Shown here: in pieces, positions 9,110 to 19,526 of the stretch
Numbering within the stretch: the stretch's first letter is position 1
How the letters are laid out: each line of letters begins with the position of its first letter
NCBI RefSeq assembly: GCF_037126465.1
Contig: NC_088207.1
Coordinates: 39,120,143-39,184,142 of the forward strand
Source of the DNA: Ornithodoros turicata
Lineage: Eukaryota > Arthropoda > Arachnida > Ixodida > Argasidae
Direction of reading: 5' to 3'
Length of the DNA: 64,000 nucleotides
Notes under the pieces: generated by a model
The model's input: only the letters and a program-made list of their open reading frames with translations
The model's database searches: none
What the model was told of the DNA's origin: nothing
Position numbers and translations under genes: made by a program

Positions 9110-11192
9110 CTGCAACAAGACACCCATAAGCATTGGTACATTCGCATAGGTAAGAGATACACAAATTATGTGAAAAAGAAAATAATAAACGCTCTGAGGA
9201 CAATGCGTATACTTTGCTGCTATCTCTATCTAGTACAGAAAAACGGAAGCACCATGACAAGTACAATATTTCGAGTCTATAGAACCACGTTACGTGTTCT
9301 TCCTGAGTTTCGCTATCACTATAGACAGCTTCAGAGAGAGGCGTTCATGTCTTGCTCCACGCAGCGGGCGGGCCAGCGCGAACGCGACTGCGCAGAGCGT
9401 CGTGCTGGGAACGGGTTTTGGAGCGACTGTTCCCCTCCTCTTGCCCTCCTTTTAAGCGGAGTGAACGCGTCCGCCGCCAGGGCGACGAGTCCTCGTTCGT
9501 GCTGAGCACCAACGTTCATGCCAGCCAGGAGTAATGTTACTGTAATCTACTGCAGAATGTCACGAAACGTGGTTTATTTTGACAATGGGATGGACTCGCC
9601 TATTTTGCACACCTTGCATTTCGCTCGATGTGTGCAAAAAGAGACGCACACTTTCTGTTTTCAAATGAGTCGTGAAGAAAATGCACATGGTTTCAGGCAG
9701 TATTACGTGGTGAAAACAGTGCCCAGTTCCTAGGGAACATCTCCTCCTTTCCTTTCCAGACATCCGTCATCTGTCGCAGTAAACGCAACAAATTCTGCCT
9801 TTTCTCGGAGCAGACCAGTCTTGTCCACATATAGCCCTACGTGTTTTTTCTTGGACATACGTCCGCAGACTCTCTGCACGGGGACACGCTTTTGCTGTTT
9901 CGATATCTGCTCAAAGCGAGGCAATCTAGAGTTACAGTTCCTGATGACGGTAAAACAACCAAGCAGCTCTCACAAAAGCAATTTTCCTGTTTTGCAAACA
10001 GATTACGACGGTTTTCTTTTTTCATCCGTGAGAACTGGGCAGCAGACACGGGACAATAGCGGAAAGGAGACAAACAAGATCGATCCATGTCATCAAAGGT
10101 ATGCACCCTCGCGGAGCGACGCAGGTAAAGGGTGCTAATGCGGAGTCATCAAACCGACATTTAACTTAATTGTACACGATTATGCGCCGTTGGGCCCACC
10201 TTCCCGCCAAATGAAGATTAAGCACCGGTCGGCATTAACGCTCTAGAATGGCACAGAAAAGTCCTAATTGCTCTTCTGAAATCACGTTCGCAGGGCGCAC
10301 AAAAAAAGAGAACGGAAATCGCAGCGCACACATAGAGTACTTATATACAGGAGTCGTTTCGTCCCCCAACATCGAGCCGAAAAGCCAAGGCGTTTTCACA
10401 CGATAGACGTACATAACATATGCGGCTCTCAAGGGGTTCATTTCGAATGAAATATTGACGCCATCCGGTTTTCTAAGAGAATGCTTTTTGGAACGTTTGT
10501 TAAATGAGCGGGCACGTGACATTTAACATGACTCGTAACACTGTTTCATTCGTCAAGTCGTCCATCAAGAACCGCCATGCAAAATATTTTCGCTGTGCAG
10601 TGTATTGTGAGCTGCACAATCAACGTCATAAAAGCACACGGAAAGAGTAGCTTCGGACGGATCGGCCCGATCTCCACGAGCTCCCAATGCTCTTCTTCTT
10701 TCTCGCCGGTCTACGTCACGAGTCACATGATCACCGCCCTCGAAGAATCGCTGACGTACTTCTTCCCTCGCACTCTTACACGCTCTTTCGAAGAGTGGAG
10801 GGTTTTTTAAAGGTGCGCACAACAAAGGCATAGCGCGCGCGCGCTGCGTCCACCTGCGCTCGTGGTCCTTTCGGAGGAGCACATTTTATTTGTTGAGCAC
10901 GCCGCAGCGAAAAAGAAAACGAAAGAAAAGAAAAAGAGAAACCGGTCAAAGAAGTCATTAGGATCCATCTCATAGAAGGACATTAAACGCTGAAGCCACG
11001 CGTCGTGCGAGGAGGGGTACGGAGATCGTCACAACCGTTGTATTGGACTTGGATTGTACCCAGGACTTCGCATCGTGAGCATCGCTTGCAGTAAAGAGTC
11101 TAAAGTGGTGGACGTTGACCAGCGAGCATCACACATGCATATACGTATATACAGACTGTGGTTTCAGCGAATGCAACAAAAGAAAAACTTGC
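9110..11192. other. Receptor intron with a GC donor
   Basis: This 2.08-kb intron begins with GC at 11192-11191 and ends with AG at 9111-9110 (minus strand). It contains a copy of dispersed family R1 (about 10522-10900). Many overlapping ORFs on both strands between 9.3 and 10.1 kb have no resemblance to a known family. Confidence 0.7.
10522..10900 (+). repeat. Dispersed repeat family R1, copy 2
   Basis: It shares CATGCAAAATATTTTCGCTG, the following TGCAGTG, and TGGTCCTTTCGGAGGAGCAC then ATTTTATTTGTTG with copy 1. It keeps the central GC-rich part that copy 1 lacks. It lies in the receptor intron, antisense to the gene. Confidence 0.5.
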
Positions 11193-11297
11193 CTTCTGCA
11201 GCCCATCACTCTTTAAGGCCATTATGTCTAAGACGAAAGATGAACGAAATCCCTGCGGGTCGAAACTGACTAGTCCAGTAAGGCCTTGTATAGAAAT
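11193..11297 (-). CDS. Kainate receptor exon: end of the amino-terminal domain, with a GC donor
   Basis: This exon of 35 codons starts after acceptor CGTTGCAG and encodes residues 262-296, including IQGLTGLVSFDPQGFRSSF and LDIMALKSDGLQK. This matches the family pattern EGLTG.I.F...G.R..F.LD...L...GL.K. The donor reads CAGAAG|GCAAGT, a GC in place of GT with a match to the GC-donor consensus. Moving to any nearby GT would add SFSFVAF and break the phase and the homology. The next exon continues in phase 0 with VGRWTP, as expected for the family. Confidence 0.9.
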
Positions 11298-11582
11298 CTG
11301 CAACGAAACACAGCATTGGAGAACGACTGTGATCAAAACCTGTGACCTAAAAGCCTGTGACTTTTCTACTTTCTTTTTTTTTCTGTGTCAATACATGTCG
11401 ATTGCACTTGCTGTTGCAGGTGCCATAAAACGGCAGACAGGAAGTTTATGCTGATGGCGTAGTTTAACAGCTTGTTGTATGTAAACAAGTTTGTAAACAA
11501 GTTGTTGGCAACAAGTTAGACATGCGACAGAGAACGCTTAATATTTTCTTAACATGCTAGCAAAATTGTGGTAAAACGGCTC

Positions 11583-11815
11583 GGGGCGACGCCTGGTGGG
11601 AAATAATCCGCAATTCGTCAACCAACAGTGATCTGTGTTCCCAACTTATTTGCTGCTCCAGATGGCTACGTAGCCGATAGTTTCCGTTTTAAACCCAGTG
11701 TTATCAGCATGCAATGTAGTTTTGGCACTGTAATTGAGGAGCAACGCGCAGTTGGTGACTACTTCGACACAGCATTGCCCGTAACTTTCAATTTTAATTT
11801 TCCAAAAACTATGAC
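11583..11815 (+). repeat. Old dispersed repeat, second copy of the 0.2-0.8 kb element
   Basis: GCGACGCCTGGTG, CCCAGTGTTAT..GC.TGCAATGT and CATTGCCCGTAACTTTCAAT match the order found at 222-810 with shorter internal spacing. Similarity is patchy. Confidence 0.45.
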
Positions 11816-12474
11816 CGCAATTGGGTCAAAAATTGTGACTATATAGCGAACAGATAAATTTTCGGATATTGTACGTTCTACTGTTCCATATTTACCTTTT
11901 AAAGTACCTTTTTAGTAGCTTTTAAACCGTTTTAGATTAAACGTGCCTGCTGGTATCCTGGTATAGCTTTTTTTGGATGCATTCATGAGTAAGCTTTGCG
12001 TATGCTTCAAACCGGATACGAGTATACTGCAAGTACATACACAGGTTTCGCAATACATTCTGTGCAACGCAAACAGTGAAAGATTTTTGTAACGATGGAT
12101 TTCCAGTGCATTTTGTCACTTTTGTCACTCCTTGCCGCAGGGCGGAGTTGTAATCACCGAATGCAGGCGGCGATGTATGTACCGCTTCCATGTTGATCCA
12201 TCGACGCAGACATGTAGGGGCATCAGTGAATTATTAACAAGAGCTTAAAACTTGTGCATCCATGTTAAGCTTGTCACTAATTCTCACGCGCTTCAGTTCC
12301 AATCAAACCGGATACGAGCATGCAGTAATGACAAAGAAAGAATCGCTGCTTGTTCGCATTGTGTGAAAAAGAATGTAAGGAACAATGTTTAGAAAGATTG
12401 TATCGATAAAGTGAATATGATAATGCGTTTCCTGAGCACGCATACGAACAAGCATATTTATTTCAAGTACTTAC

Positions 12475-12627
12475 GGGCTTCATAAGGTTTATGAGGCTGC
12501 TGCCATCCGAAGAAGAAACTGCCACATCGCACGATATGACTGGAAATTCAACGGATTTCGTCGAGTCGAGTTGATTGAGACCGTTGGCAAATAGTTTCAC
12601 AGCGTCATACATGAGCGCTGTCTCCGT
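12475..12627 (-). CDS. Kainate receptor exon: amino-terminal domain (ALMYDAV segment)
   Basis: I read this exon directly from the sequence; it is too short for a long ORF. The acceptor is GCTCTCACAG|ACGGAG and the donor is AAGCCC|GTAAGT. It has 51 codons in phase 0 and encodes residues 211-261, beginning TETALMYDAVKLFANGLNQL. The ALMYDAV motif is a hallmark of this part of kainate receptors. The final GSSLINLMKP leads into the WEGLTG-like start of the next exon. It lies on the 3' side of the 4.7-kb intron that carries the Penelope palindrome. Confidence 0.9.
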
Positions 12628-13083
12628 CTGTGAGAGCAAACACAGGTTAAAAAATACGACGGAATAGTAGAATAAGTGCAGGGCTTTCTTTATTCTACCT
12701 TTATTTATTTATTTTTTGTCCAAACGACTATGAAGGCATTCACGAAGATGGCGTGCAAGACAAACGCATTAAATTGTAATAGACTAATAGTAATAGTCCT
12801 CGCACTTTCCAGTGAACCTCAAAAACTTAGCCACGAGTAAAATAATTCTTAAGCAACAAGGTTTATCTGCGCTTTGCTGGTAGCTGTACGATGTTGTACG
12901 ATGTTATGTGCACACGTATTTCTCTTAACTGGTGTCATTGTATATTTTTCATGTTCCATGTATCCATGTCGGTGCGCACATGTAACACACCTGTGTAGAT
13001 ACCCTATAGCAGTGATGGCCATTAACTACTTCTACAGTAACAAAATACAGAAACCGACACTGAAGATTTTTGTTTAAGTTTAA

Positions 13084-13129
13084 TTTGTACAAGCTTTCGC
13101 GTGGAGGTCCACGCTTCCTCAGGTACAAA
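13084..13129 (-). ncRNA. Hammerhead-ribozyme-like motif, minus-copy mirror
   Basis: It is the inverted counterpart of the fold at 15937-15982, with the same core CTGAGGA, stem GCGTGG/CCACGC and GAAA. It lies in the sense strand of the receptor intron. Confidence 0.5.
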
Positions 13130-13478
13130 GTCAGGTGGTGACACACATAAGTATATATAGTATAGCCATATACACGACTAAACATACAGCTGTACAAAGA
13201 AAGGGAAGGGGAAGGAGGTATGGTGCCACATGTCTGTGCACAATGAATAGCTGGGCAGACGGATAAGTGACCTCTAACCGTTTAAGAACAGTAAAAGGTG
13301 TTATTGTGAACAAAAAGGCTCGCCAACCCAGTTTCGCGGAAGGGGGGGTCAGGAGTATGGGAAACGAGTGGCCCAGAATGGACAAAGGGGAAGGTTACGG
13401 ATTATCTAACGGAGTGCCAGACGGTGACTGAAGCGAAGATTCAAGAATTGTGCACAAATAAATATAGATATATAACTA

Positions 13479-14510
13479 TTAAATTGGCATAAGCGGATAT
13501 AACGAGCCAGGACTAAGATTCAGACCATTTGGTGTGAGACACTTGAATTGCGAAATTAAGTAGGACTCCCTATTCTTACGTTTGATGTCGGTGCGGAACC
13601 CAGATTCTAACAATATAATTTTCAAATCAGTTTCAAAATCGTGATTAGGTTGATTGAAATGAATGGCGACAGAAGTTTGGCGGGCATTTAGGATATCAAA
13701 TTTGTGGCCGTAAAATCTTTTTCTCATTGTGTTGGAGGTTTCACCGATGTATTGTGAATTGCACTTGCAGCAGAATATCAAGTAACAAATATTGGGTGAA
13801 TTACAGTGGAGTGAATGACGAATTTTCAAACAGAAGTCACCCAAAGTACTACGGGCAATAGTGGACGGCGCGATAAATTTACATGTCTGGCACCGTGCAC
13901 TACCACAGGGATAACAACCCGGCGAGCGCTTCATGATGCATGATGACGTGAGGATGTCGCGCAAATTTTTGGATCTACGGAATGCTACTAATGGGGGAGT
14001 CGGAAAAACTTCCTTTAATTGCTCGTCAGCATGTAATATATTGAGGTGGCGTCTAAGAATGGAATTGGTATTGACAAGTGATTTATGATATGTAGTGGAT
14101 AAAACTACATTACTTAAGTCTTCTTTGCGTTTCGGGGTGAGTAAGGACTCCCTGGATAGGCTAGATGATTTGGCAACAGAGTCATGAATGAGTTCAAGTG
14201 GGTAATTTCTTTTTTGGAAATCAGATACCATTTGCTGAGCATGTTTTACAAAATCAGTCTGATCTGAGCAGATTCGTTTCAGGCGCAAGAACTGACCATA
14301 TGGAATACTCCTTTTCTGGTGATTAGGATGATAGCTTTCATAGTGGAGATATTGGCGCTTGTCCGTTGGTTTCTTGTATAGTTCAGTGGTCAGCCTACCA
14401 GATTTACATGCCACTGTCACATCAAGGAAGTTGATCGATGACCTTGAATAGTTACAGGTAAATTTAATTTTGCTATGCAGAGAATTGAAGTCATCAAAAA
14501 ATGACTGCAA
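13479..14510 (-). pseudogene. Penelope-like element ORF, 5'-truncated: RT thumb plus GIY-YIG endonuclease (minus copy)
   Basis: The open frame has 343 codons. The first listed codon is TTG; the frame extends further upstream into the spacer, so the true start is lost. Residues 1-75 (SINFLDVTV, TELYKKPTDKRQYLHY, HPNHQKRSIPYGQFLRLKRI) match the end of Penelope reverse transcriptases. Then come Cys-rich segments (CYPCGSARCQTC at 199-210) and a GIY-YIG nuclease domain with CYLIFC, QYIGET (253-258), Arg263/265, His269 and a late Glu315. Upstream, the frame just misses the catalytic YVDD. Without the RT palm it cannot be autonomous, but the nuclease domain is uninterrupted. It is in the sense orientation of the receptor gene. 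Confidence 0.9.
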
Positions 14511-14555
14511 AGATGCCTCATCACCAGACCAGAGGACAAAAATGATGAGGCATCT

Positions 14556-15587
14556 TTGCAGTCATTTTTTGATCACTTCAATTCTCTGCATAGCAAAATT
14601 AAATTTACCTGTAACTATTCAAGGTCATCGATCAACTTCCTTGATGTGACAGTGGCATGTAAATCTGGTAGGCTGACCACTGAACTATACAAGAAACCAA
14701 CGGACAAGCGCCAATATCTCCACTATGAAAGCTATCATCCTAATCACCAGAAAAGGAGTATTCCATATGGTCAGTTCTTGCGCCTGAAACGAATCTGCTC
14801 AGATCAGACTGATTTTGTAAAACATGCTCAGCAAATGGTATCTGATTTCCAAAAAAGAAATTACCCACTTGAACTCATTCATGACTCTGTTGCCAAATCA
14901 TCTAGCCTATCCAGGGAGTCCTTACTCACCCCGAAACGCAAAGAAGACTTAAGTAATGTAGTTTTATCCACTACATATCATAAATCACTTGTCAATACCA
15001 ATTCCATTCTTAGACGCCACCTCAATATATTACATGCTGACGAGCAATTAAAGGAAGTTTTTCCGACTCCCCCATTAGTAGCATTCCGTAGATCCAAAAA
15101 TTTGCGCGACATCCTCACGTCATCATGCATCATGAAGCGCTCGCCGGGTTGTTATCCCTGTGGTAGTGCACGGTGCCAGACATGTAAATTTATCGCGCCG
15201 TCCACTATTGCCCGTAGTACTTTGGGTGACTTCTGTTTGAAAATTCGTCATTCACTCCACTGTAATTCACCCAATATTTGTTACTTGATATTCTGCTGCA
15301 AGTGCAATTCACAATACATCGGTGAAACCTCCAACACAATGAGAAAAAGATTTTACGGCCACAAATTTGATATCCTAAATGCCCGCCAAACTCCTGTCGC
15401 CATTCATTTCAATCAACCTAATCACGATTTTGAAACTGATTTGAAAATTATATTGTTAGAATCTGGGTTCCGCACCGACATCAAACGTAAGAATAGGGAG
15501 TCCTACTTAATTTCGCAATTCAAGTGTCTCACACCAAATGGTCTGAATCTTAGTCCTGGCTCGTTATATCCGCTTATGCCAATTTAA
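14556..15587 (+). pseudogene. Penelope-like element ORF, 5'-truncated: RT thumb plus GIY-YIG endonuclease (plus copy)
   Basis: It is identical to the minus copy except for Asp7 to His and Ser280 to Pro. The 5' truncation falls within 19 bp of the point where the minus copy's sequence ends. The frame is intact to the stop near PLMPI. The element's 3' UTR follows, with a hammerhead-like fold at 15937-15982. It is antisense to the receptor gene. Confidence 0.9.
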
Positions 15588-15936
15588 TAGTTATATATCT
15601 ATATTTATTTGTGCACAATTCTTGAATCTTCGCTTCAGTCACCGTCTGGCACTCCGTTAGATAATCCGTAACCTTCCCCTTTGTCCATTCTGGGCCACTC
15701 GTTTCCCATACTCCTGACCCCCCCTTCCGCGAAACTGGGTTGGCGAGCCTTTTTGTTCACAATAACACCTTTTACTGTTCTTAAACGGTTAGAGGTCACT
15801 TATCCGTCTGCCCAGCTATTCATTGTGCACAGACATGTGGCACCATACCTCCTTCCCCTTCCCTTTCTTTGTACAGCTGTATGTTTAGTCGTGTATATGG
15901 CTATACTATATATACTTATGTGTGTCACCACTTGAC

Positions 15937-15982
15937 TTTGTACCTGAGGAAGCGTGGACCTCCACGCGAAAGCTTGTACAAA
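15937..15982 (+). ncRNA. Hammerhead-ribozyme-like motif in the Penelope 3' region
   Basis: The flanking arms TTTGTAC and GTACAAA pair. Between them are CTGAGGA (matching the CUGANGA core), a six-base-pair stem GCGTGG/CCACGC with loop ACCT, and GAAA. An extra A precedes the stem, and helix III would be very short, so cleavage activity is uncertain. Penelope-like elements are known to carry hammerhead motifs (established). The mirror copy is at 13084-13129 on the minus strand. Confidence 0.5.
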
Positions 15983-16694
15983 TTAAACTTAAACAAAAAT
16001 CTTCGGTGTCGGTTTCTGTATTTTGTTTATGTGATCTACAGGACTTGACTCCCCTCTTCGTATACGCTTCTGTTACTTCTACAGTAGTTTAACTATAACT
16101 ACTAACTACTTCGCGATGGAGTAGTTTAACTAGTAGTTCGACTACTTTTCAGGGGAGGTAGTTAAAACTACTTCTTTAACTACTGCAACGTATTTTAACT
16201 ACATCTAGAACTACTTAACGTTGTCCATCAACACCAATCCCATTCTATAGTGTTGTTGGACACCGAAATAGGAATCACAAGCAGTGATAAAAGTGAAGAT
16301 TTCGTACACATGCACGGCACAATTGCTCTGCACCTCCGTTCTCATCAATCAAGTAGCTCAAGGTAAAAGTCGGAAGCACAATCGTGCCGTAAAACTTGCG
16401 GCAAAATCGGAAGTAGTTGGCGCCTGCAGTAACCTAACTATTGTAGTTAACTACTCGAAATAGTAGTTTAACTAGTAGTTGCCACTACATTTCTGCAAGT
16501 AGTTGATAACTACTTTTTAACTACAATCTGGTAGTTTAACTAGTAGTTTAACTACATGTAGTTAACTACTGGCCATCACTGCCCTATAGAGCCTCTGTCG
16601 CAATCTTCTTGGCGACGTTGTTTTCCGGGGACATTCTTTCCGGACCCCACTCATCACACTGAATGGCGAAAGCGATGCTTCCGTACAGCGCGCT

Positions 16695-17025
16695 TCACCT
16701 GACGCTTGCTGTCCTCAGGTGAAGCCTACTTGCTTTTCGTTTTTGATTATGCGATTTCCTTTTTGATTTGCTATGAGCGGCGTACAGACGTGGATAGATA
16801 GAGAGATGACAGAAGGAGGGAGTGAGGGACAGGGGGATAGTGTGCGTTCTGGGCCGACTTCAGGGGGAACAGTGCCGACAGCGTCAGGTGAAATCAACTT
16901 GCTGTTCGCTAGCATGTCCTGTAAAGCGTGCTTCTTCGAACGCTAACAAGTGTCAGGTGAAATCAACTTGCTGTTCGCAAGCATGTCCTGTAAAGCGTGC
17001 TTCTCCTAACGCTTACAAGCGTGAG
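16695..17025 (+). repeat. 69-bp minisatellite with a SINE fragment beside it
   Basis: GTCAGGTGAAATCAACTTGC begins at 16883 and again at 16952. A third, degraded unit begins at 17021, giving a strict period of 69 bp. One unit translates as repeated 23-residue units (EINLLFA.MSCKACF) in the plus frame, but no gene supports this. Confidence 0.8.
16775..16880 (-). mobile_element. SINE 3' fragment (reverse strand)
   Basis: The complement shows TGTCGGCACTGTTCCCCCTG, AAGTCGGCCCAGAACGCACA and the tail ATCCACGTCTGTACGCCGCT, matching the SINE tail at 24.2 and 55.6 kb. Confidence 0.7.
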
Positions 17026-17295
17026 GAGAAGCCGACGTGCAAAAATGGCGACACCAAGCGAGAGAATGCCGGAAATTTCAATGAACACTACAGCTGAAAT
17101 ACTGGCTGCGCCATTGTGAGAGAAGTCAATGTCGGTGATATTCGTTCATAATTAATTTCCGTGTTGCAAATTTCACTACTCTTCGAGAGAACGAAAAAGA
17201 ACCACGTGTTCTTGCTATCAACGCTAAAAAGACGGCTTGTTTTCTTTTCCGTCTGTTACTCGAGAGAACTCACATGAGTTTGAGTTCTGACTCAC

Positions 17296-17496
17296 CCTAA
17301 TTGTTTCTGGGACGGGTATCCTATTGTCTTTCCTGGAAGACATGGCCGCCCAATCCTTGAGAAAGCCCTGCAGTTCTGGACTTTCCACATCTACCAGTCG
17401 ATAGCCCGTGATTCTTGTTTGGCCGTACTTGAATTCTTCCAGATCCACTGTGTGCAAATCCTTGAAAAAGACGCAGTCATTGCAAACAATGCCGCG
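17296..17496 (-). CDS. Kainate receptor exon: amino-terminal domain (lobe 2)
   Basis: This exon of exactly 67 codons runs from acceptor ACAATAAAG|CGCGGC to donor ATTAGG|GTGAGT and is phase 0 at both ends. It encodes residues 144-210. The run FFKDLHTVDLEEFKYGQTRI followed by TGYRLVDVESPELQGFLKDW corresponds to the family segment that reads roughly (Y/F)FxxLDLxxxDLE..R....N.TGFR. Another AG lies 29 bases upstream (TTGTTAG) but would break the phase, so the nearer acceptor was chosen. The acceptor's polypyrimidine tract is weak, so the first few residues are the least certain part of this exon. Confidence 0.87.
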
Positions 17497-19347
17497 CTTT
17501 ATTGTTTCGGCAAACCAGACTAACAAGCACCAAAGGCAATTCCGTCTTCCTCACGACAATGCATTCCTAGGATACAACGAGTGCACAAGGGGCACCAGGA
17601 TTATTGGGAATCCCCATTCGCCGATACAACGCCAAATGGCATAGATTTCGCCTTGATTAACTTTTTTGTTGCTACCTCCTCTTCATCCTTCCATATCACT
17701 TCCATTTCATGTGGTGTGTTTCTTGCGAGTAGCGTGGACCACGCGTAATATTCTCTGGGAAGCTCATTTGATTCGGTTCATTAAATGTGTTCGTCACCAT
17801 GGTCTGAGTTAATGTAACGCTGATTTCAATATGCTGCTAGACTGTAGAATGCTAAGCCAGCCTTTCGAACATAATATTTTGTCTTACAGAAAATTGCATG
17901 TGTCACGATATGACGCAGTCATTGTCCCCCTTACTATACTTCTCTCCATACGGACACTGTTAAGCACTACTCCTTAGCTAAATATTAATTTATATGCATA
18001 GCGTCCAATGGTAGTGTAGTATAGTGTAGTACTAGTGTAGTGTAGTAGTATAGTACTACTCACCAAAGAGGTAATGAGGTAGCTGTGTCTTTCAGTTAGC
18101 ATTCCAACTTGCTGAGCCTGCGCACATAATTCAGAATATATATTTTTTTATTGACACACAAATATATTTATAGCAGTTTACAATTGGGACCGCTATATAA
18201 CCCTGCAATGCTGTCTCGGCGAAGAATAAATTACAGATTACACTTCACAACTGCCTAAGGGAGCAAGTCAAATATCATGCTGGAAACTTGTAAACAAAAT
18301 AAAAGTGAAATATTTGTAAACAATGTATATGTAATTACTATTTGTGGTCACAATACGTCTACCAAAAGTGTTTGTGCCCGCACGAAGAAACAACTCGCGC
18401 AGTTCACATTTGAACCGTTGAAAATGACTAATAGAGGGGAGATGTAACGACAAGTCGTTCCACGCTAAGTGAGGGCGAGTGTGGATTTAATGAAGATTTT
18501 CAACGTTAGCATCAATTTAACCAAACTATATCGCGTGTATTGAGTCCCCAAGCAAGGCTAGTCTACACCCTAAATTTTATAACGCACTAGTGTCGCATGG
18601 AACGGCCGCCTGGTGGTCACAAGACGTATAAGTTGCCAGCCCGAAACAGCGAGTATAGATGTTGTGGCTGACACTCAAGCCATCGGCTCCGCCGTGTCCT
18701 CCCTGAATATGCGCGTGATGAACTCCTCTGCAATGAATGTGTACAGGATATTTCCCAGGTTCTCGAAGCCTTTTCTCCCAAGAGAATGGACCGCTGCGTC
18801 GTTTCCCGCACTTAGGGTGGTTTCTCCGGTTTCTCCGAGCGTGGGGCACTCTGCTTCAACACATTTCCAGCACGTTTTCGGCGGCCCCTCTGCAGGAGCT
18901 GCTCGCATTTCATCTTCATGACTCTTATCGTTCGAAATATGGAATGTAATACCAGCCGTTAAGTGTCATGTTTGTGTACAGTCAACCCTGCACTTATGAA
19001 CGGAAAATTCCTGGAAAAATCATTCATAAATCGAGGTTCGGACTGAGAAAGGAGAAGTGTATTCTGTAAGGCCCTTTCTAACTTTCTATTGCCCTTTCAG
19101 AACTAAACATTTCCGTGCCTTACGGTTTGGATCAAGTTATAAGTTGTCTTCCTCGGAGGAAACGCGCATTCGAACGTCACACGCATCAAAATGGATAACT
19201 ACATCACCACCAGTCGTATAATTAATAAAGGATACGCTATATGAGTAAATGAGCATTTGCTCCTAACGGGACGTTAACTGCAATTTGCATTTTTCCCATT
19301 GGCTTTAAAGCTGTCACATTGAGAACAAAGTTGAGGACGCCGCTTAC
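17497..19347. other. Receptor intron, no further exon
   Basis: The two neighbouring exons join in phase 0 with family-like continuity, so nothing coding is missing. 18000-18060 is a GTAGT-rich simple repeat. 18610-18910 is open on both strands but shows no family resemblance. 18982-19035 has a pogo-like end (CAGTCAACCCTGCACTTATG). Confidence 0.6.
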
Positions 19348-19526
19348 ATGCTTGAGTGCAGTGAAAAGGTTTTCACGCTTGACGTCGAGCACGATCCGGG
19401 TCTCTTCGGTCACTTTGATCTTCCAGAAGAGGTCGCGGTAAGGCTGTCCCATATGGAACTGATACATCTGGATCACCCAGTCGTTGGAGCGAGCTTCTTT
19501 CAGAAAATCTTGCAACCTTATTATCC
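19348..19526 (-). CDS. Kainate receptor exon: amino-terminal domain (middle)
   Basis: The acceptor TTTGCAG precedes GGATAATAAGG, whose first two bases complete the Gly codon left open by the upstream exon. The donor is AAGCAT|GTAAGC and the exon ends in phase 0. It encodes residues 85-143, including IIRLQDFLKEAR and VTEETRIVLDVKRENLFTAL. This matches the family pattern in which an RLQ..L motif is followed by a strand carrying the I.LDC/DV segment. The intron on its 5' side (19527-22552) contains a TA-flanked MITE. Confidence 0.9.

Larger units (their letters stand above)
13040..16074. mobile_element. Head-to-head pair of truncated Penelope-like retroelements
   Basis: The arms at 13041-14523 (minus) and 14543-16025 (plus) are inverted copies of exactly 1,483 bp each. 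I noticed only four substitutions and no indels. The 19-bp spacer (14524-14542) continues the minus copy's reverse transcriptase frame as FVLWSG. The plus copy carries 49 more bases at its 3' end (16026-16074). A perfect 12-bp duplication, ACTTCTACAGTA, flanks the whole pair (13028-13039 and 16075-16086), so the pair appears to be one insertion. The duplicated bases belong to the host MITE. Confidence 0.92.
13010..16581. mobile_element. hAT-type MITE with 8-bp target duplication, interrupted by the Penelope pair
   Basis: The terminal inverted repeats start CAGTGATGGCCA. The identical octamer CCCTATAG flanks both ends (13002-13009 and 16582-16589), which is the hAT superfamily signature. The body that remains on the right (about 16087-16560) consists of repeated GTAGTTTAACTAC-like palindromes. 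Only about 30 bp of the left end precede the nested Penelope insertion. It lies in the receptor intron 12628-17295. Confidence 0.9.

Noticed and set aside
13131..13385. 84-codon ORF in each arm (also 15681-15935)
   Set aside because: It lies in the Penelope 3' UTR and is mirrored because of the palindrome. It is not a gene.
18577..18949. Cluster of open frames on both strands inside a receptor intron
   Set aside because: The exons on both sides join in phase without it, and the translations match nothing I recognise.
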